A stretch of DNA of 64,000 nt from Candidatus Protoclostridium gallicola (GTDB lineage: Bacteria > Bacillota > Clostridia > Christensenellales > Pumilibacteraceae), in assembly GCA_904387375.1 (NCBI GenBank), contig CAJFLE010000003.1, positions 105,716-169,715 on the forward strand, written 5' to 3'. Both the position numbers and the translations under genes were made by a program. The notes under the pieces are model-generated. The model saw only the letters and a program-made list of their open reading frames with translations. It was not told where the DNA came from and made no database searches. How positions within the stretch are numbered: position 1 is the first letter of the stretch; every line of letters starts with the position of its first letter. Below, in pieces: positions 51,421-60,016 of the stretch.

Positions 51421-51639
51421 GTGAAATGCGACGACCGTTATTTCACCGCGCCGAGGTGCGCGTACATAAGGGAAATATGTTACAATGACTGCCCGCCGCC
51501 CGGGAAAAGGAAAAAAGCCGCCGGGCAGGGCGGCAGAGCTGTTCCGGCAGCCGTCAGGCGGCAAACCGCACATAATATGCAAGATAATCACGCGCTTATT
51601 GCGCTTCTGCTTCTGCTGACGGGCGGCCGGCAAACTTAG
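51421..51639 (+). CDS. possible small cysteine-containing protein
   Basis: A 72-residue frame begins at GTG 51421 with GGGAGG 9 bases upstream. It reads KCDDRYFTAPRCAYIREICYNDCPPPGKRKK, then a basic part and a hydrophobic end (ALIALLLLLTGG). The end overlaps the 3' part of convergent murI by 44 bases. Support is the ribosome binding site and the cysteine spacing; nothing similar is known to me. Otherwise the stretch 51340-51595 holds nothing recognisable. Confidence 0.35.
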   Translation: MKCDDRYFTAPRCAYIREICYNDCPPPGKRKKAAGQGGRAVPAAVRRQTAHNMQDNHALIALLLLLTGGRQT

Positions 51640-52225
51640 AGGCGAGCAGGCGCGCCACGCCGTCGGCGCCGTCGAACACGGGGCACGGGATATACGGGAT
51701 GAGATGGGCGTAGTGCGAACAGCCGGTCACGACGGCGGAGTAGCCGGAGTATTTCGCGAGCGTTGCCGAGGCCAGCGCGCGAAGCGCTTCGGGGTCGCCG
51801 TATGCGCGTTCGATCTCCTCTGCCAGGCGTGGTTCGGCGCCCACGATGACGCGGCTGCCGTAGCGGCGCAGCGCGGCGGTGGCGGGAGTGGCGAGCAGCA
51901 GCACCCTGCCCTTTACGGCGGCGAGCGCGGGTTTTACGGCGGGTTCGATACCGAGCACGGTTTTGTCAGGATAGCGGGCGCGTATGACAGAAGCTGCCGC
52001 CGCGGTAGCGGTATTGCAGGCGATGACGACGGCGTCGCAGCCGGCGCGTATCAGCACGTCAGCGCAGTCGCAGGCGAGAGCGGTTATCTCCTCCCCCGTA
52101 CGCCCGCCGTACGGGCAGTTGGCGCAGTCGTCGAGATACAGATACCGGGCGCCGGGTAGCGCGCGGCGGCAGGCGGCGAGCACGGTCAGCCCGCCCACGC
52201 CGCTGTCGAACAAACCTATAAGCAT
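51596..52225 (-). CDS. murI: glutamate racemase, compact form
   Basis: MurI makes D-glutamate for peptidoglycan. The N-terminal GLFDSGVGGLTVL, the first catalytic Cys in VIACNTATAAA and the second in VVTGCSHYAHL are present. At 209 residues it is about 50 shorter than usual, with the loss in the middle of the second domain; GCTHYP reads GCSHYA. Activity is probable but unproven. It lies 38 bases after gpr and has a weak ribosome binding site. Confidence 0.88.
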   Translation of the reverse strand: MLIGLFDSGVGGLTVLAACRRALPGARYLYLDDCANCPYGGRTGEEITALACDCADVLIRAGCDAVVIACNTATAAAASVIRARYPDKTVLGIEPAVKPALAAVKGRVLLLATPATAALRRYGSRVIVGAEPRLAEEIERAYGDPEALRALASATLAKYSGYSAVVTGCSHYAHLIPYIPCPVFDGADGVARLLASKFAGRPSAEAEAQ

Positions 52226-52263
52226 ATTACAGATATATTCCGGATATGCCTGCCGGGTGAAAA

Positions 52264-53001
52264 TCACAGCATGTTTATGGCGCGGCAGACGACGGCGGCG
52301 GCCTCGCGCACGAGCAGGTCGATGTCCTTTGGCGTGACGATGAGCGATTCGAATCCTTCCTCGTCCCCGCCAGCGTCGCGGATTATGGTGGACGCATAGA
52401 CGACGAGGGGCACGCCTATCGCCACGACGGGCACGCCGAGGGTGCGCTCGGACAGGCGTTCGCGGTGGTTGGACACTCCGCTGCCCGGAGTTATGCCCGC
52501 GTCGCACAGCTGAATGACGCGGCACACGCGCGCCGTCGACGCTGCGGCAAGGCTGTCCACGGCTATGACCGCGGACGGCTTTATTCTGTCCGCCACGCCT
52601 TTGACGATGTCGTAACTCTCTATACCCGTGTTGCCCGCGACGCCGGGACACAGCGTCCTGACGCGGCCGCTCTCCACGAAAATGTCGCGGCAGACCTCGG
52701 CGCCCAGCGCGTCGGCGGTCATGTTCGCGTTGCCCAGGCCGACGACGAGCAGGTTTTTGCGCGAGGGCAGCAGCGCCGCCAGCTGACCGGCGAGCACGCG
52801 CGCCAGCCGCGTTTTGTCGCGGGGCGAATAGCCGGTTATGGCGTCGGTCTCCAGCGTGACGTACCGCCCCTCGCTCTTGCCGTACGCCGCGGCACGGGCG
52901 GAGTCCAGGTCCACGACGCTGACCTTGCATACGCCGTCGAAATCGCGGCCTTTGGCTTTTATAAGCTCGGCGGCGAGGTCAGTTCTCGAAAAATTGTTCA
53001 T
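52264..53001 (-). CDS. gpr: germination protease GPR
   Basis: GPR degrades small acid-soluble spore proteins when spores germinate; the gene is found essentially only in endospore formers. About 245 residues with VVGLGNANMTADALGAEV, CPGVAGNTGIES, AVDSLAA and TPGSGVSNHR, all GPR blocks. It is shorter than the Bacillus zymogen (about 370). The ATG at 53001 and a TTG at 53031 are both possible starts. Confidence 0.94.
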   Translation of the reverse strand: MNNFSRTDLAAELIKAKGRDFDGVCKVSVVDLDSARAAAYGKSEGRYVTLETDAITGYSPRDKTRLARVLAGQLAALLPSRKNLLVVGLGNANMTADALGAEVCRDIFVESGRVRTLCPGVAGNTGIESYDIVKGVADRIKPSAVIAVDSLAAASTARVCRVIQLCDAGITPGSGVSNHRERLSERTLGVPVVAIGVPLVVYASTIIRDAGGDEEGFESLIVTPKDIDLLVREAAAVVCRAINML

Positions 53002-53039
53002 ATTATCGGTATTTTGCGCCGAAAAAGGCAAATATTTGC

Positions 53040-53068
53040 TTGCAATAACTTATTTTTTATGATAAAAT
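53040..53068 (+). promoter_or_regulatory. promoter of rpsT
   Basis: TTGCAA (53040-53045), 17-bp spacer, TAAAAT (53063-53068), about 40 bases before the rpsT start. It overlaps the upstream region of divergent gpr. Confidence 0.75.
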
Positions 53069-53113
53069 AAAACGGTTCGATAAATATAAAAGAATTTTTT
53101 CAGGAGATATAAC

Positions 53114-53632
53114 GTGCCCAACATCAAATCAGCGAAGAAGAGAGTGCTCGTGACCGAGAAAAAAGCTCTCGAGAATAAGGCTATGCGCTCGAGAATGCGC
53201 AATGCGATCAGGAAGTACAACGACTTCATCGACACCCTCCGCCTCGACGAAGCGGAGAAGATGCTCCCCGACCTTATGTCGGTCATCGACGAAGCGGCGG
53301 CAGAAGGCATTATCCACAAAAACAACGCGGCGAACAAGAAGTCGCGCCTTTCCGCACGCCTCTCCGGCGTCAAGAGCGGCAAGATAGTCGTCAACATCAA
53401 GAAGGACAACAAGACCATAGCGGCCGAAAAGGCTCAGGCAGCGCGCGAGAAGGCGGAAGCCGCACGTGCGGAGAACCTCAGGAAGATGCAGGAACGCGCC
53501 GCGGCGAAGGAAGCGGAGAGAAAGGCAAAGGAAGAAGCCGCAGCCGCAGAGAAAAAGGCGAAGGCCGACGCTGCGAAAGCGGAAAAAGCCGCAAAGAAAG
53601 CCGCAGCGAAGAAGGACAAGAAAGCCGAATAA
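53114..53632 (+). CDS. rpsT: 30S ribosomal protein bS20 with long C-terminal extension
   Basis: Residues 1-about 87 are standard bS20 (MPNIKSAKKRVLVTEKK through KSRLSARLSG). The protein then continues to 172 with about 75 residues of Lys/Ala/Glu repeats (AEKAQAAREKAEAARAE and similar), predicted to be one long charged helix or disordered. Ordinary bS20 has about 85-90 residues. Start is GTG at 53114 with AGGAGA 6 bases upstream. Single-gene unit with its own promoter and terminator. Confidence 0.95.
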   Translation: MPNIKSAKKRVLVTEKKALENKAMRSRMRNAIRKYNDFIDTLRLDEAEKMLPDLMSVIDEAAAEGIIHKNNAANKKSRLSARLSGVKSGKIVVNIKKDNKTIAAEKAQAAREKAEAARAENLRKMQERAAAKEAERKAKEEAAAAEKKAKADAAKAEKAAKKAAAKKDKKAE

Positions 53633-53683
53633 TCTTCTGTCGTTTGCAACATAAGAAACACATACAGAAAAACTCAGGACGAA

Positions 53684-53715
53684 AAACGGTCTGCCCTTAC
53701 CCGGGCAGGCCGTTT
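53684..53715 (+). terminator. terminator of rpsT
   Basis: AAACGGTCTGCCC and GGGCAGGCCGTTT form a 13-bp stem (one G-T pair) with a 6-base loop, followed by TCGAGTTTT. The AT-rich stretch 53716-53879 after it contains nothing I recognise. Confidence 0.75.
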
Positions 53716-53879
53716 CGAGTTTTATGAAAGCTTTTTACTGCAATGATTTTCAATTATTTATTAAAAAGCGGACGGCAAGTCAAAAAATATCCTTCCGCTT
53801 TTCGTGATTAAGATTATATCGATATAATTTTAACGCTATATTTTCAAATAAATAATTGAAATTTAAGCAAAATATGATG

Positions 53880-53911
53880 AAGCGCCACGGATGACATATT
53901 CCGAGGCGCTT
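53880..53911 (-). terminator. hairpin after the XRE gene, probable terminator
   Basis: AAGCGCC and GGCGCTT, with an inner CGGA/TCCG pair, form an imperfect stem downstream of the minus-strand XRE gene. On the minus strand CATCATATTTT follows, a poor T tract. Confidence 0.5.
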
Positions 53912-53923
53912 TATGCCCTGTCA

Positions 53924-54157
53924 TTATTTTTCCACGTTCAGAATCGTATCCGCCGAGCAGCCGAGAAACGAACATAAACGCGAAAGCGTAGCCAGCGAAG
54001 GCTGTGCCCTGCCGGACAAATACTGCGAAACGGTGGGCATGCTCACACCGATGGCTTTGGCTATCTCCGACCTGGTCTTCCCCGAAGTAACTATTTCATC
54101 GCGGATATTATCGCTTATTATCCTGCGAAGCTCTTCATTTCCGAAAGAACGCGGCAT
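53924..54157 (-). CDS. small XRE-family regulator downstream of typA
   Basis: The 77-residue protein has an HTH (TRSEIAKAIGVSMPTVSQYLSGRAQPSLATLSRL) and a short C-terminal end DTILNVEK. It starts 1 base after the typA stop with AGAGGA inside the typA end, so it is co-expressed with typA. Target unknown. Confidence 0.85.
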   Translation of the reverse strand: MPRSFGNEELRRIISDNIRDEIVTSGKTRSEIAKAIGVSMPTVSQYLSGRAQPSLATLSRLCSFLGCSADTILNVEK

Positions 54158-54158
54158 T

Positions 54159-55985
54159 TTATTTTCCTCTGTTTCTTGCCCATTCCTTCATGCGCGTTTC
54201 GGTATCGAGAATGCGCTTTCTGATACGGAAAGTTTTTGGCGTGACCTCGAGCAGCTCGTCGTCGGCGAGGAACTCTATCGCCTGCTCGAGCGATAGCTGT
54301 TTGCAGGGCACGAGGCGGAGCGCGTCGTCGGACGCAGAAGAACGGGTGTTCGTGAGCTGCTTGCGCTTGCAGACGTTTACGACGATGTCGTCGCCCTTGG
54401 GTGACTCGCCCACGACCATGCCCATATACACGGGCACGCCCGGACCTATGAACAGCGGGCCGCGCTCCTGCGCGTTGAACAGGCCGTACGTGACTGACTC
54501 GCCCGTTTCGTGGGCGATGAGCGAGCCGGTCGGGCGGCGGTTGATCTCGCCGCGATAGACGTCGTATTTGTCGAACACGGCGTTCATTATGCCCTCGCCT
54601 TTCGTGTCGGTGAGAAATTCGGATTTATAGCCGAAGAGGCCGCGGGACGGCACGGAAAATTCCAGGCGCATGCGCGAGCCTTTGGGCGTCATGCTGACAA
54701 GCTCGCCCTTGCGCAGGCCCATTTTTTCCATGACCACGCCCACGCTGTCCTCGGGCACGTCGGCGACGAGGCGGTCGATGGGCTCGCACTTCACGCCGTC
54801 GATTTCCTTGAAAAGCACCTTGGGCATGGAGACCTGGAACTCGTAGCCCTCGCGGCGCATATTTTCTATGAGAATGGACAGGTGCATTTCGCCGCGGCCG
54901 CAGACCACGAAGGACTCGGCGGTGTCACCGTCGGTCACGCGCAGGGATACGTCCCTGATCGCCTCTTTATACAGGCGGGCGCGGAGGTGGCGGGAGGTGA
55001 CGAACTTGCCGTCCTTGCCCGCGAAGGGCGAGTTGTTGACCATGAAGGTCATTTCCACGCTCGGCTCGCTTATTTTGGGGAACTCTATGGGTTCGGGCGC
55101 GTCGGGGTCGCACAGCGTGTCGCCTATCGTAACGCCCTCGACGCCGGATACGCAGACGATGTCGCCCACCGTGGCGGACTCGACGGCGATGCGGTTAAGC
55201 CCCTCGAACTGGTAGATGTTTGACACCTTCACGCGCACGGGCGGACGGGATTCGTGGTAGTTGACGAGCACGACCTGCTGACCCTGTTTCAGGCTGCCGC
55301 GCTCCACTCTGCCTATGCCTATGCTGCCGACGTAATCCGAATAGTCGAGCGCGGAAACGAGCATCTGCAGGGGCGCGTTTTCGTCGCCCTCGGGCGGGGG
55401 CACATGGGCTATGATCGTTTCGAAGAGCGGGGTCAGATCGGCGCCCGGTTCGTCCGCTCTCAGCGAGGCGGCGCCGGTGCGGGCGGAGCAGTAGATTATG
55501 GGGCTGTCCAGCTGCTCGTCGGTGGCGTTGAGGTCCATGAAAAGCTCGAGCACCTCGTCCACCACTTCGGCGGGGCGGGCGTCGGGACGGTCCATTTTGT
55601 TTATGACGACGACCACGGGCAGGCCGAGCATGAGCGCGTGTTCGAGCACGAAACGCGTCTGCGGCATAGTGCCCTCAAAGGAATCGACGAGCAGGACGAC
55701 GCCGTTGACCATTTTGAGAATGCGCTCCACTTCGCCGCCGAAATCGGCGTGGCCGGGCGTGTCAACGACGTTGATTTTATAGTCCCCGTATCTGACGGAA
55801 GTGTTCTTTGCGAGTATGGTTATGCCGCGTTCGCGCTCGAGATCGTTGGAGTCCATGACGCGCTCGGCGACGGACTGGTTGGCGCGGAAAGCTCCGCCCT
55901 GTCTGAGCATCTGATCAACCAGCGTGGTCTTGCCGTGGTCGACGTGCGCGATTATCGCGACATTGCGTATTTTTTCGTTTATCAT
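54159..55985 (-). CDS. typA: ribosome-associated GTPase BipA/TypA
   Basis: TypA is a translational GTPase of the EF-G type needed for ribosome assembly and stress growth. The 608-residue protein has G1 AHVDHGKTT, RGITI, DTPGHADFGGEV, NKMDRP, EF-G domain III/V parts and the BipA-specific C-terminal domain (FNAQERGPLFIGPGVPVYMGM). It follows the phosphatase gene by 19 bases. Confidence 0.96.
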   Translation of the reverse strand: MINEKIRNVAIIAHVDHGKTTLVDQMLRQGGAFRANQSVAERVMDSNDLERERGITILAKNTSVRYGDYKINVVDTPGHADFGGEVERILKMVNGVVLLVDSFEGTMPQTRFVLEHALMLGLPVVVVINKMDRPDARPAEVVDEVLELFMDLNATDEQLDSPIIYCSARTGAASLRADEPGADLTPLFETIIAHVPPPEGDENAPLQMLVSALDYSDYVGSIGIGRVERGSLKQGQQVVLVNYHESRPPVRVKVSNIYQFEGLNRIAVESATVGDIVCVSGVEGVTIGDTLCDPDAPEPIEFPKISEPSVEMTFMVNNSPFAGKDGKFVTSRHLRARLYKEAIRDVSLRVTDGDTAESFVVCGRGEMHLSILIENMRREGYEFQVSMPKVLFKEIDGVKCEPIDRLVADVPEDSVGVVMEKMGLRKGELVSMTPKGSRMRLEFSVPSRGLFGYKSEFLTDTKGEGIMNAVFDKYDVYRGEINRRPTGSLIAHETGESVTYGLFNAQERGPLFIGPGVPVYMGMVVGESPKGDDIVVNVCKRKQLTNTRSSASDDALRLVPCKQLSLEQAIEFLADDELLEVTPKTFRIRKRILDTETRMKEWARNRGK

Positions 55986-56004
55986 AATGCGGTTTCGTAT
56001 TTCC

Positions 56005-56637
56005 TTACAGGTCGGCGAGCTGCTTCGGATCGTGCAGGAAAACCCTGCCGCCCTGAGTGCGGAGATACTCCTCGGTGCGGAAACCCCACGTCACGGAAAC
56101 GATGTCTATGCCTGCGCTCTGCGCCATGCGGATATCCGGTTCGCCGTCGCCGACCATGACGCAGTCGTCCCGTTCGCTGCCCAGCGCGCGCATGGCGGCA
56201 TACAGCATATCGGGCGCGGGTTTCTTGGGCATCGTGTCCGTCACGCCGAAAAATTCGGTGACGTACGGATGGAAGAATTTTGCGCACAGCACCTTGACGG
56301 CGGCGTCGCCCTTATTGGAAACGATGGCCATTTTTCTGCCCTTTTCCGCCAGCGCTTTCAGGCTGTCGGTCACGCCCGCGTAGGGCACGGTATTGTCCTC
56401 GAGGTGCTCGGCATAGTAGGCGGTGAAATGCTTCAGACTTTCGGCGGCAAGGTCGGTTCTGCCCTTGCAGGCGCGCTCCATAAGCACGGCGTAACCGTCG
56501 CCCAGGAAGGAGGCCACTTCGCGGGAATCGCACTCGGGCAGACCCACCGCACGCAGGCCGTGGTTGACCGCGTTCGTCAGGTCGGTCAGCGTGTCGAGCA
56601 GCGTACCGTCGAGATCGAAAAGAATGGTGTTTTTCAT
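56005..56637 (-). CDS. HAD phosphatase, phosphoglycolate phosphatase-like
   Basis: The 210-residue protein has motif I LFDLDGTLLDT (5-15), motif II AIVSNKGD, motif III KPAPDML and motif IV VMVGDGEPDIRMA. Sequence is close to Gph, which removes 2-phosphoglycolate made during DNA repair, but Gph, PpaX and beta-phosphoglucomutase types cannot be separated by eye. The ATG at 56637 has AAGGAA upstream. First gene of the pgp-typA-xre unit. Confidence 0.88.
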   Translation of the reverse strand: MKNTILFDLDGTLLDTLTDLTNAVNHGLRAVGLPECDSREVASFLGDGYAVLMERACKGRTDLAAESLKHFTAYYAEHLEDNTVPYAGVTDSLKALAEKGRKMAIVSNKGDAAVKVLCAKFFHPYVTEFFGVTDTMPKKPAPDMLYAAMRALGSERDDCVMVGDGEPDIRMAQSAGIDIVSVTWGFRTEEYLRTQGGRVFLHDPKQLADL

Positions 56638-56693
56638 ATATTTTTCCTTATAAAAGATGTATTTTTTCTGACAGGGCGCGTCATTTCGGCATA

Positions 56694-56770
56694 TTATGTC
56701 AGACATAAACAGCGGAAATTGCGTGATTTTCAGCGATTTCGGCCATTATATTAAGTTATATCAGACATAA
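56694..56770. promoter_or_regulatory. pair of 7-1-7 palindromes upstream of the HAD-typA unit
   Basis: TTATGTC-A-GACATAA (56694-56708) is a perfect palindrome. A second copy, TTATATC-A-GACATAA (56756-56770), has one changed base. Centres are 62 bp apart, about six helical turns. The layout suits a dimeric repressor with DNA looping. The regulator is unknown. Confidence 0.6.
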
Positions 56771-57052
56771 TATTCGATTATTTCGCGCTGTTTTTGCGTT
56801 TTTCGCGCCCGTACTTTTACCCGTCAAAAATACCCCGAAACGGCGGCATTTTTAGCAAAAAACGGCTGGCAAATCCGCGGGCGGATGCGCATAGAATCAC
56901 GGCCGCCCCGCCCGGGCGGACGGCAGTTTTCAGGCCGCCCTGCGCTTCCCCGCGGCGCGGACATAAGCCGGCAGAAGCGGCCGAAGGCGAGAGCGCGAAG
57001 CGGCGAAGAGAGCAGCCTTGTGGGCGCGGGACAAAAGAGCGCAGACAGGGGC
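56771..57052. other. intergenic stretch without recognised gene
   Basis: Between the palindromes and the uvrA stop the sequence changes from AT-rich to very GC-rich (from about 56880), with the palindrome CCGCCCGGGCGG and repeated GGCCGCCC. I see no convincing frame, tRNA or T-tracted terminator; a structured RNA or an extended uvrA 3' end is possible. Confidence 0.4.
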
Positions 57053-59860
57053 TTACAGCAGCTTGCGCAGAAACTGACCGGTATAAGATTTTTCGCAGCG
57101 GGCGACGGTTTCCGGCGTGCCGGAAACGACGATAGTGCCGCCCTTGTCGCCGCCCTCGGGACCGACATCTATTATCCAGTCGGCCGTTTTGATGACGTCG
57201 AGATTATGCTCGATCACGACCACGGTATTGCCCGCCCCGACGAGGCGGCCGAGTATGGAAATCAGCTTCGCGACGTCGGCGGAGTGCAGGCCCGTCGTCG
57301 GTTCGTCGAGGACGTAAAGCGTCTTGTTCGTGGAGCGGCGTGACAGTTCGGTGGCGAGTTTGACGCGCTGCGCCTCGCCGCCCGACAGCGTCGTCGCCGA
57401 CTGTCCGAGCTTTATATAACCGAGGCCGACGTCGTACAGCGTCTTTATTTTCGAGTATATTCCCTGCTGGTTTTCGAAGAACTCGCACGCCTGCTCGACG
57501 GTCATTTCCAGCACGTCGTAAATGTTCTTGCCCTTGTACTGAACCTGCAGCGTTTCGCGGTTGTAGCGCTTGCCTCCACACACCTCGCAGGGCACGTACA
57601 CGTCGGACAGGAAGTGCATTTCTATCTTTCTTATGCCGTCGCCCTCGCACGCCTCGCAGCGGCCGCCCTTGATGTTGAACGAGAAGCGGCCGGCGTTGTA
57701 GCCGCGTTCCATGGCATCCGGAGTCTTTGCGAACAGCTCGCGGATCTGCGTGAACGCGCCGGTGTACGTCGCGGGATTGGAACGGGGCGTGCGGCCTATC
57801 GGGGACTGGTCTATGCAGATGACTTTGTCGAGATTTTCGATGCCGTCTATCCGGTCGTACTTGCCCTCGACGAGGCGGGTGCCGCCTACGCGGTTGCTCA
57901 CCGCGGGATAAAGTATCTGATTGACGATCGAACTCTTGCCCGAGCCGCTGACGCCAGTAACGGCGGTCAGCACGCCGACGGGAATCTCGACGTCTATGTT
58001 TTTGAGATTGTTCTGTCTGGCGCCGCGGATTATGAGCGATTCTTCCCACTGGCGGCGCTCCTCGGGCACCTCTATCTTTTTCCTGCCCGACAGATAGTCG
58101 CCGGTAATCGACGACGTGCATGCCGCCACCTGCTCGGGCGTGCCCGCGGCCACGACTTCTCCGCCGTGCACTCCCGCGCCGGGGCCTATGTCTACCAGCC
58201 AGTCGGCCGCGCGCATGGTGTCCTCGTCGTGTTCGACGACCACGAGCGTATTGCCGAGGTCGCGCAGGCTTTTGAGTGTGCTTATGAGTTTGTTGTTGTC
58301 GCGCTGATGCAGGCCGATGGACGGCTCGTCGAGGATATAGACGACGCCGGTCAGCCCGCTGCCTATCTGCGTGGCAAGGCGTATGCGCTGAGCCTCGCCG
58401 CCGGACAGCGTGGTCGCGCTGCGGCCGAGCGTGAGATATTCCAGCCCGACGTTGAGCAGGAAGCGCAGACGCGCGTTTATCTCTTTGAGTATGGGCGCGG
58501 CAATCAGCGAGTGCGCGTGGTCGAGCCGCAATCCGCTTACGAACGCCGCGAGGTCGGTTATCTGCATGGAGCACAGTTCGTGAATGTTCTTGCCGCCTAT
58601 GCGCACCGCGAGCGCTTCGGGGCGCAGGCGTTTGCCGCCGCATACCGTGCAGGGCATCTCGCGGATATACTTCTCTATGTCGCGCTTGACGGACTCGCTG
58701 CCGCTCGTGGCGTACCGGCGTTCGAGATTGGTCACGACGCCCTCGAATTTGCGCTTGAACGAATAGGAATAGTTATTGCTCGTCACCGTCACGCGCACTT
58801 CGGAATCGTCGCCGTACAGCAGAATCTTCTTTATGTTTTCGGGCAGGTCGCGGAAAGGCACGTCGAGAGAGAAGCCGTACTTCTCGCTCAGCGCCGTGAA
58901 CATCTGCAGCGTGGTCTGCGCCGAATCGAAGTTCCAGCCCGTGACCGTGATCGCGCCCTCGCGCAGCGTCTTGCTGCCGTCGCCGTATATGAGCGCGGGG
59001 TCGATGACCTGCTTGAAGCCGAGGCCGCCGCACTCCGGGCACGCACCGAAGGGCGAGTTGAACGAGAACAGTTTGGGTTCGAGCTCGGGAATGGACACGC
59101 CGCAGTCGGCGCAGGCGTATTTGGTGTTATACAGCGTTTCTACGCCGCCGTTGTCGATGACGACTATGCCGTCGGCGAGTTTGAGCGCGGTTTCCACGGA
59201 ATCGTACAGCCGCTTTTCCACGCCGGGTTTGAGCACCAGCCTGTCCACGCTCACGCTTATATTGTGCTTGACCTGCTTGTCGAGGTTGATCTCGTCCTCG
59301 CCCAGCATTTTCACTTCGCCGTCTATTTTCACGCGCGCGAAACCCTGCTTCTGGTACGAAGCGAGCTCTTTTTTGTATTCGCCCTTTTTGCCGCGCGCCA
59401 CCGGCGCGTAGACGACCAGCTTGCTGCCCTCGCCCATGGCGAGCACCGAGTCGATGATCTGGTCTATCGTCTGCTGAGTGACGGGCTTGCCGCACTTCCA
59501 GCAGTGCACGGTCCCGGCCTTGGCGTACAGCAGACGGAGATAGTCGTATATCTCCGTCACCGTACCCACCGTCGAACGGGGGTTGTGCGACGTCGTTTTC
59601 TGATCTATGGATATGGCCGGAGACAGTCCTTCGATGGAATCCACGTCGGGCTTGGTCACCTGGCCGAGGAACATTCGCGCGTACGAAGAAAGGCTCTCGA
59701 CGTAACGACGCTTGCCTTCGGCGTATATCGTGTCGAAAGCGAGCGAGCTTTTGCCACTGCCCGACAGACCGGTGAATACCGTCAGCGAGTCGTGCGGCAC
59801 GTCGAGATCTATGTTTTTCAGGTTGTTTTCACGCGCTCCGCGTATCTTAATGTACTTCAT
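57053..59860 (-). CDS. uvrA: excinuclease ABC subunit A
   Basis: UvrA is the damage-sensing ATPase of nucleotide excision repair. The 935-residue protein has two ABC modules (GLSGSGKSS near 31; SGSGKSS near 640; two LSGGEAQR signatures) and zinc-finger cysteines ([23 protein letters not shown]). The ATG at 59860 is fixed by the standard start [15 protein letters not shown], with AGAGGTGG upstream; the open frame extends further up but into antisense of lysA. Confidence 0.97.
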   Translation of the reverse strand: MKYIKIRGARENNLKNIDLDVPHDSLTVFTGLSGSGKSSLAFDTIYAEGKRRYVESLSSYARMFLGQVTKPDVDSIEGLSPAISIDQKTTSHNPRSTVGTVTEIYDYLRLLYAKAGTVHCWKCGKPVTQQTIDQIIDSVLAMGEGSKLVVYAPVARGKKGEYKKELASYQKQGFARVKIDGEVKMLGEDEINLDKQVKHNISVSVDRLVLKPGVEKRLYDSVETALKLADGIVVIDNGGVETLYNTKYACADCGVSIPELEPKLFSFNSPFGACPECGGLGFKQVIDPALIYGDGSKTLREGAITVTGWNFDSAQTTLQMFTALSEKYGFSLDVPFRDLPENIKKILLYGDDSEVRVTVTSNNYSYSFKRKFEGVVTNLERRYATSGSESVKRDIEKYIREMPCTVCGGKRLRPEALAVRIGGKNIHELCSMQITDLAAFVSGLRLDHAHSLIAAPILKEINARLRFLLNVGLEYLTLGRSATTLSGGEAQRIRLATQIGSGLTGVVYILDEPSIGLHQRDNNKLISTLKSLRDLGNTLVVVEHDEDTMRAADWLVDIGPGAGVHGGEVVAAGTPEQVAACTSSITGDYLSGRKKIEVPEERRQWEESLIIRGARQNNLKNIDVEIPVGVLTAVTGVSGSGKSSIVNQILYPAVSNRVGGTRLVEGKYDRIDGIENLDKVICIDQSPIGRTPRSNPATYTGAFTQIRELFAKTPDAMERGYNAGRFSFNIKGGRCEACEGDGIRKIEMHFLSDVYVPCEVCGGKRYNRETLQVQYKGKNIYDVLEMTVEQACEFFENQQGIYSKIKTLYDVGLGYIKLGQSATTLSGGEAQRVKLATELSRRSTNKTLYVLDEPTTGLHSADVAKLISILGRLVGAGNTVVVIEHNLDVIKTADWIIDVGPEGGDKGGTIVVSGTPETVARCEKSYTGQFLRKLL

Positions 59861-59980
59861 TGCCACCTCTGTATTATTGCCACCGATTATTATAACATTA
59901 TCGCCGCGCGGCGGCAAGAGAATAAACGGCATAATTTTTATTTTTCTTGCCCCGGATATTACCGCGCAATCCGCGTACGC

Positions 59981-60010
59981 TTGACAAAAAGCGACCGAAA
60001 CGGTTATAAT
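59981..60010 (+). promoter_or_regulatory. promoter giving a predicted leaderless lysA mRNA
   Basis: TTGACA (59981-59986), 18-bp spacer, TATAAT (60005-60010), then TCCCGT and ATG at 60017. Strongest example of the leaderless pattern. Confidence 0.85.
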
Positions 60011-60016
60011 TCCCGT

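Noticed and set aside
51346..51633. 95-residue minus-strand frame between murI and rubrerythrin
   Set aside because: No ribosome binding site or domain, and low-complexity composition; the plus-strand frame at 51421 has a better start signal.
56794..57343. Protein-coding gene in the GC-rich gap before the uvrA stop
   Set aside because: Candidate frames are Arg/Pro-rich, run into uvrA antisense, and have no ribosome binding site.
57614..60016. Long N-terminal extension of the lysA frame (1220 residues)
   Set aside because: It is antisense to uvrA; the decarboxylase begins at 60017 right after a TTGACA-18-TATAAT promoter.
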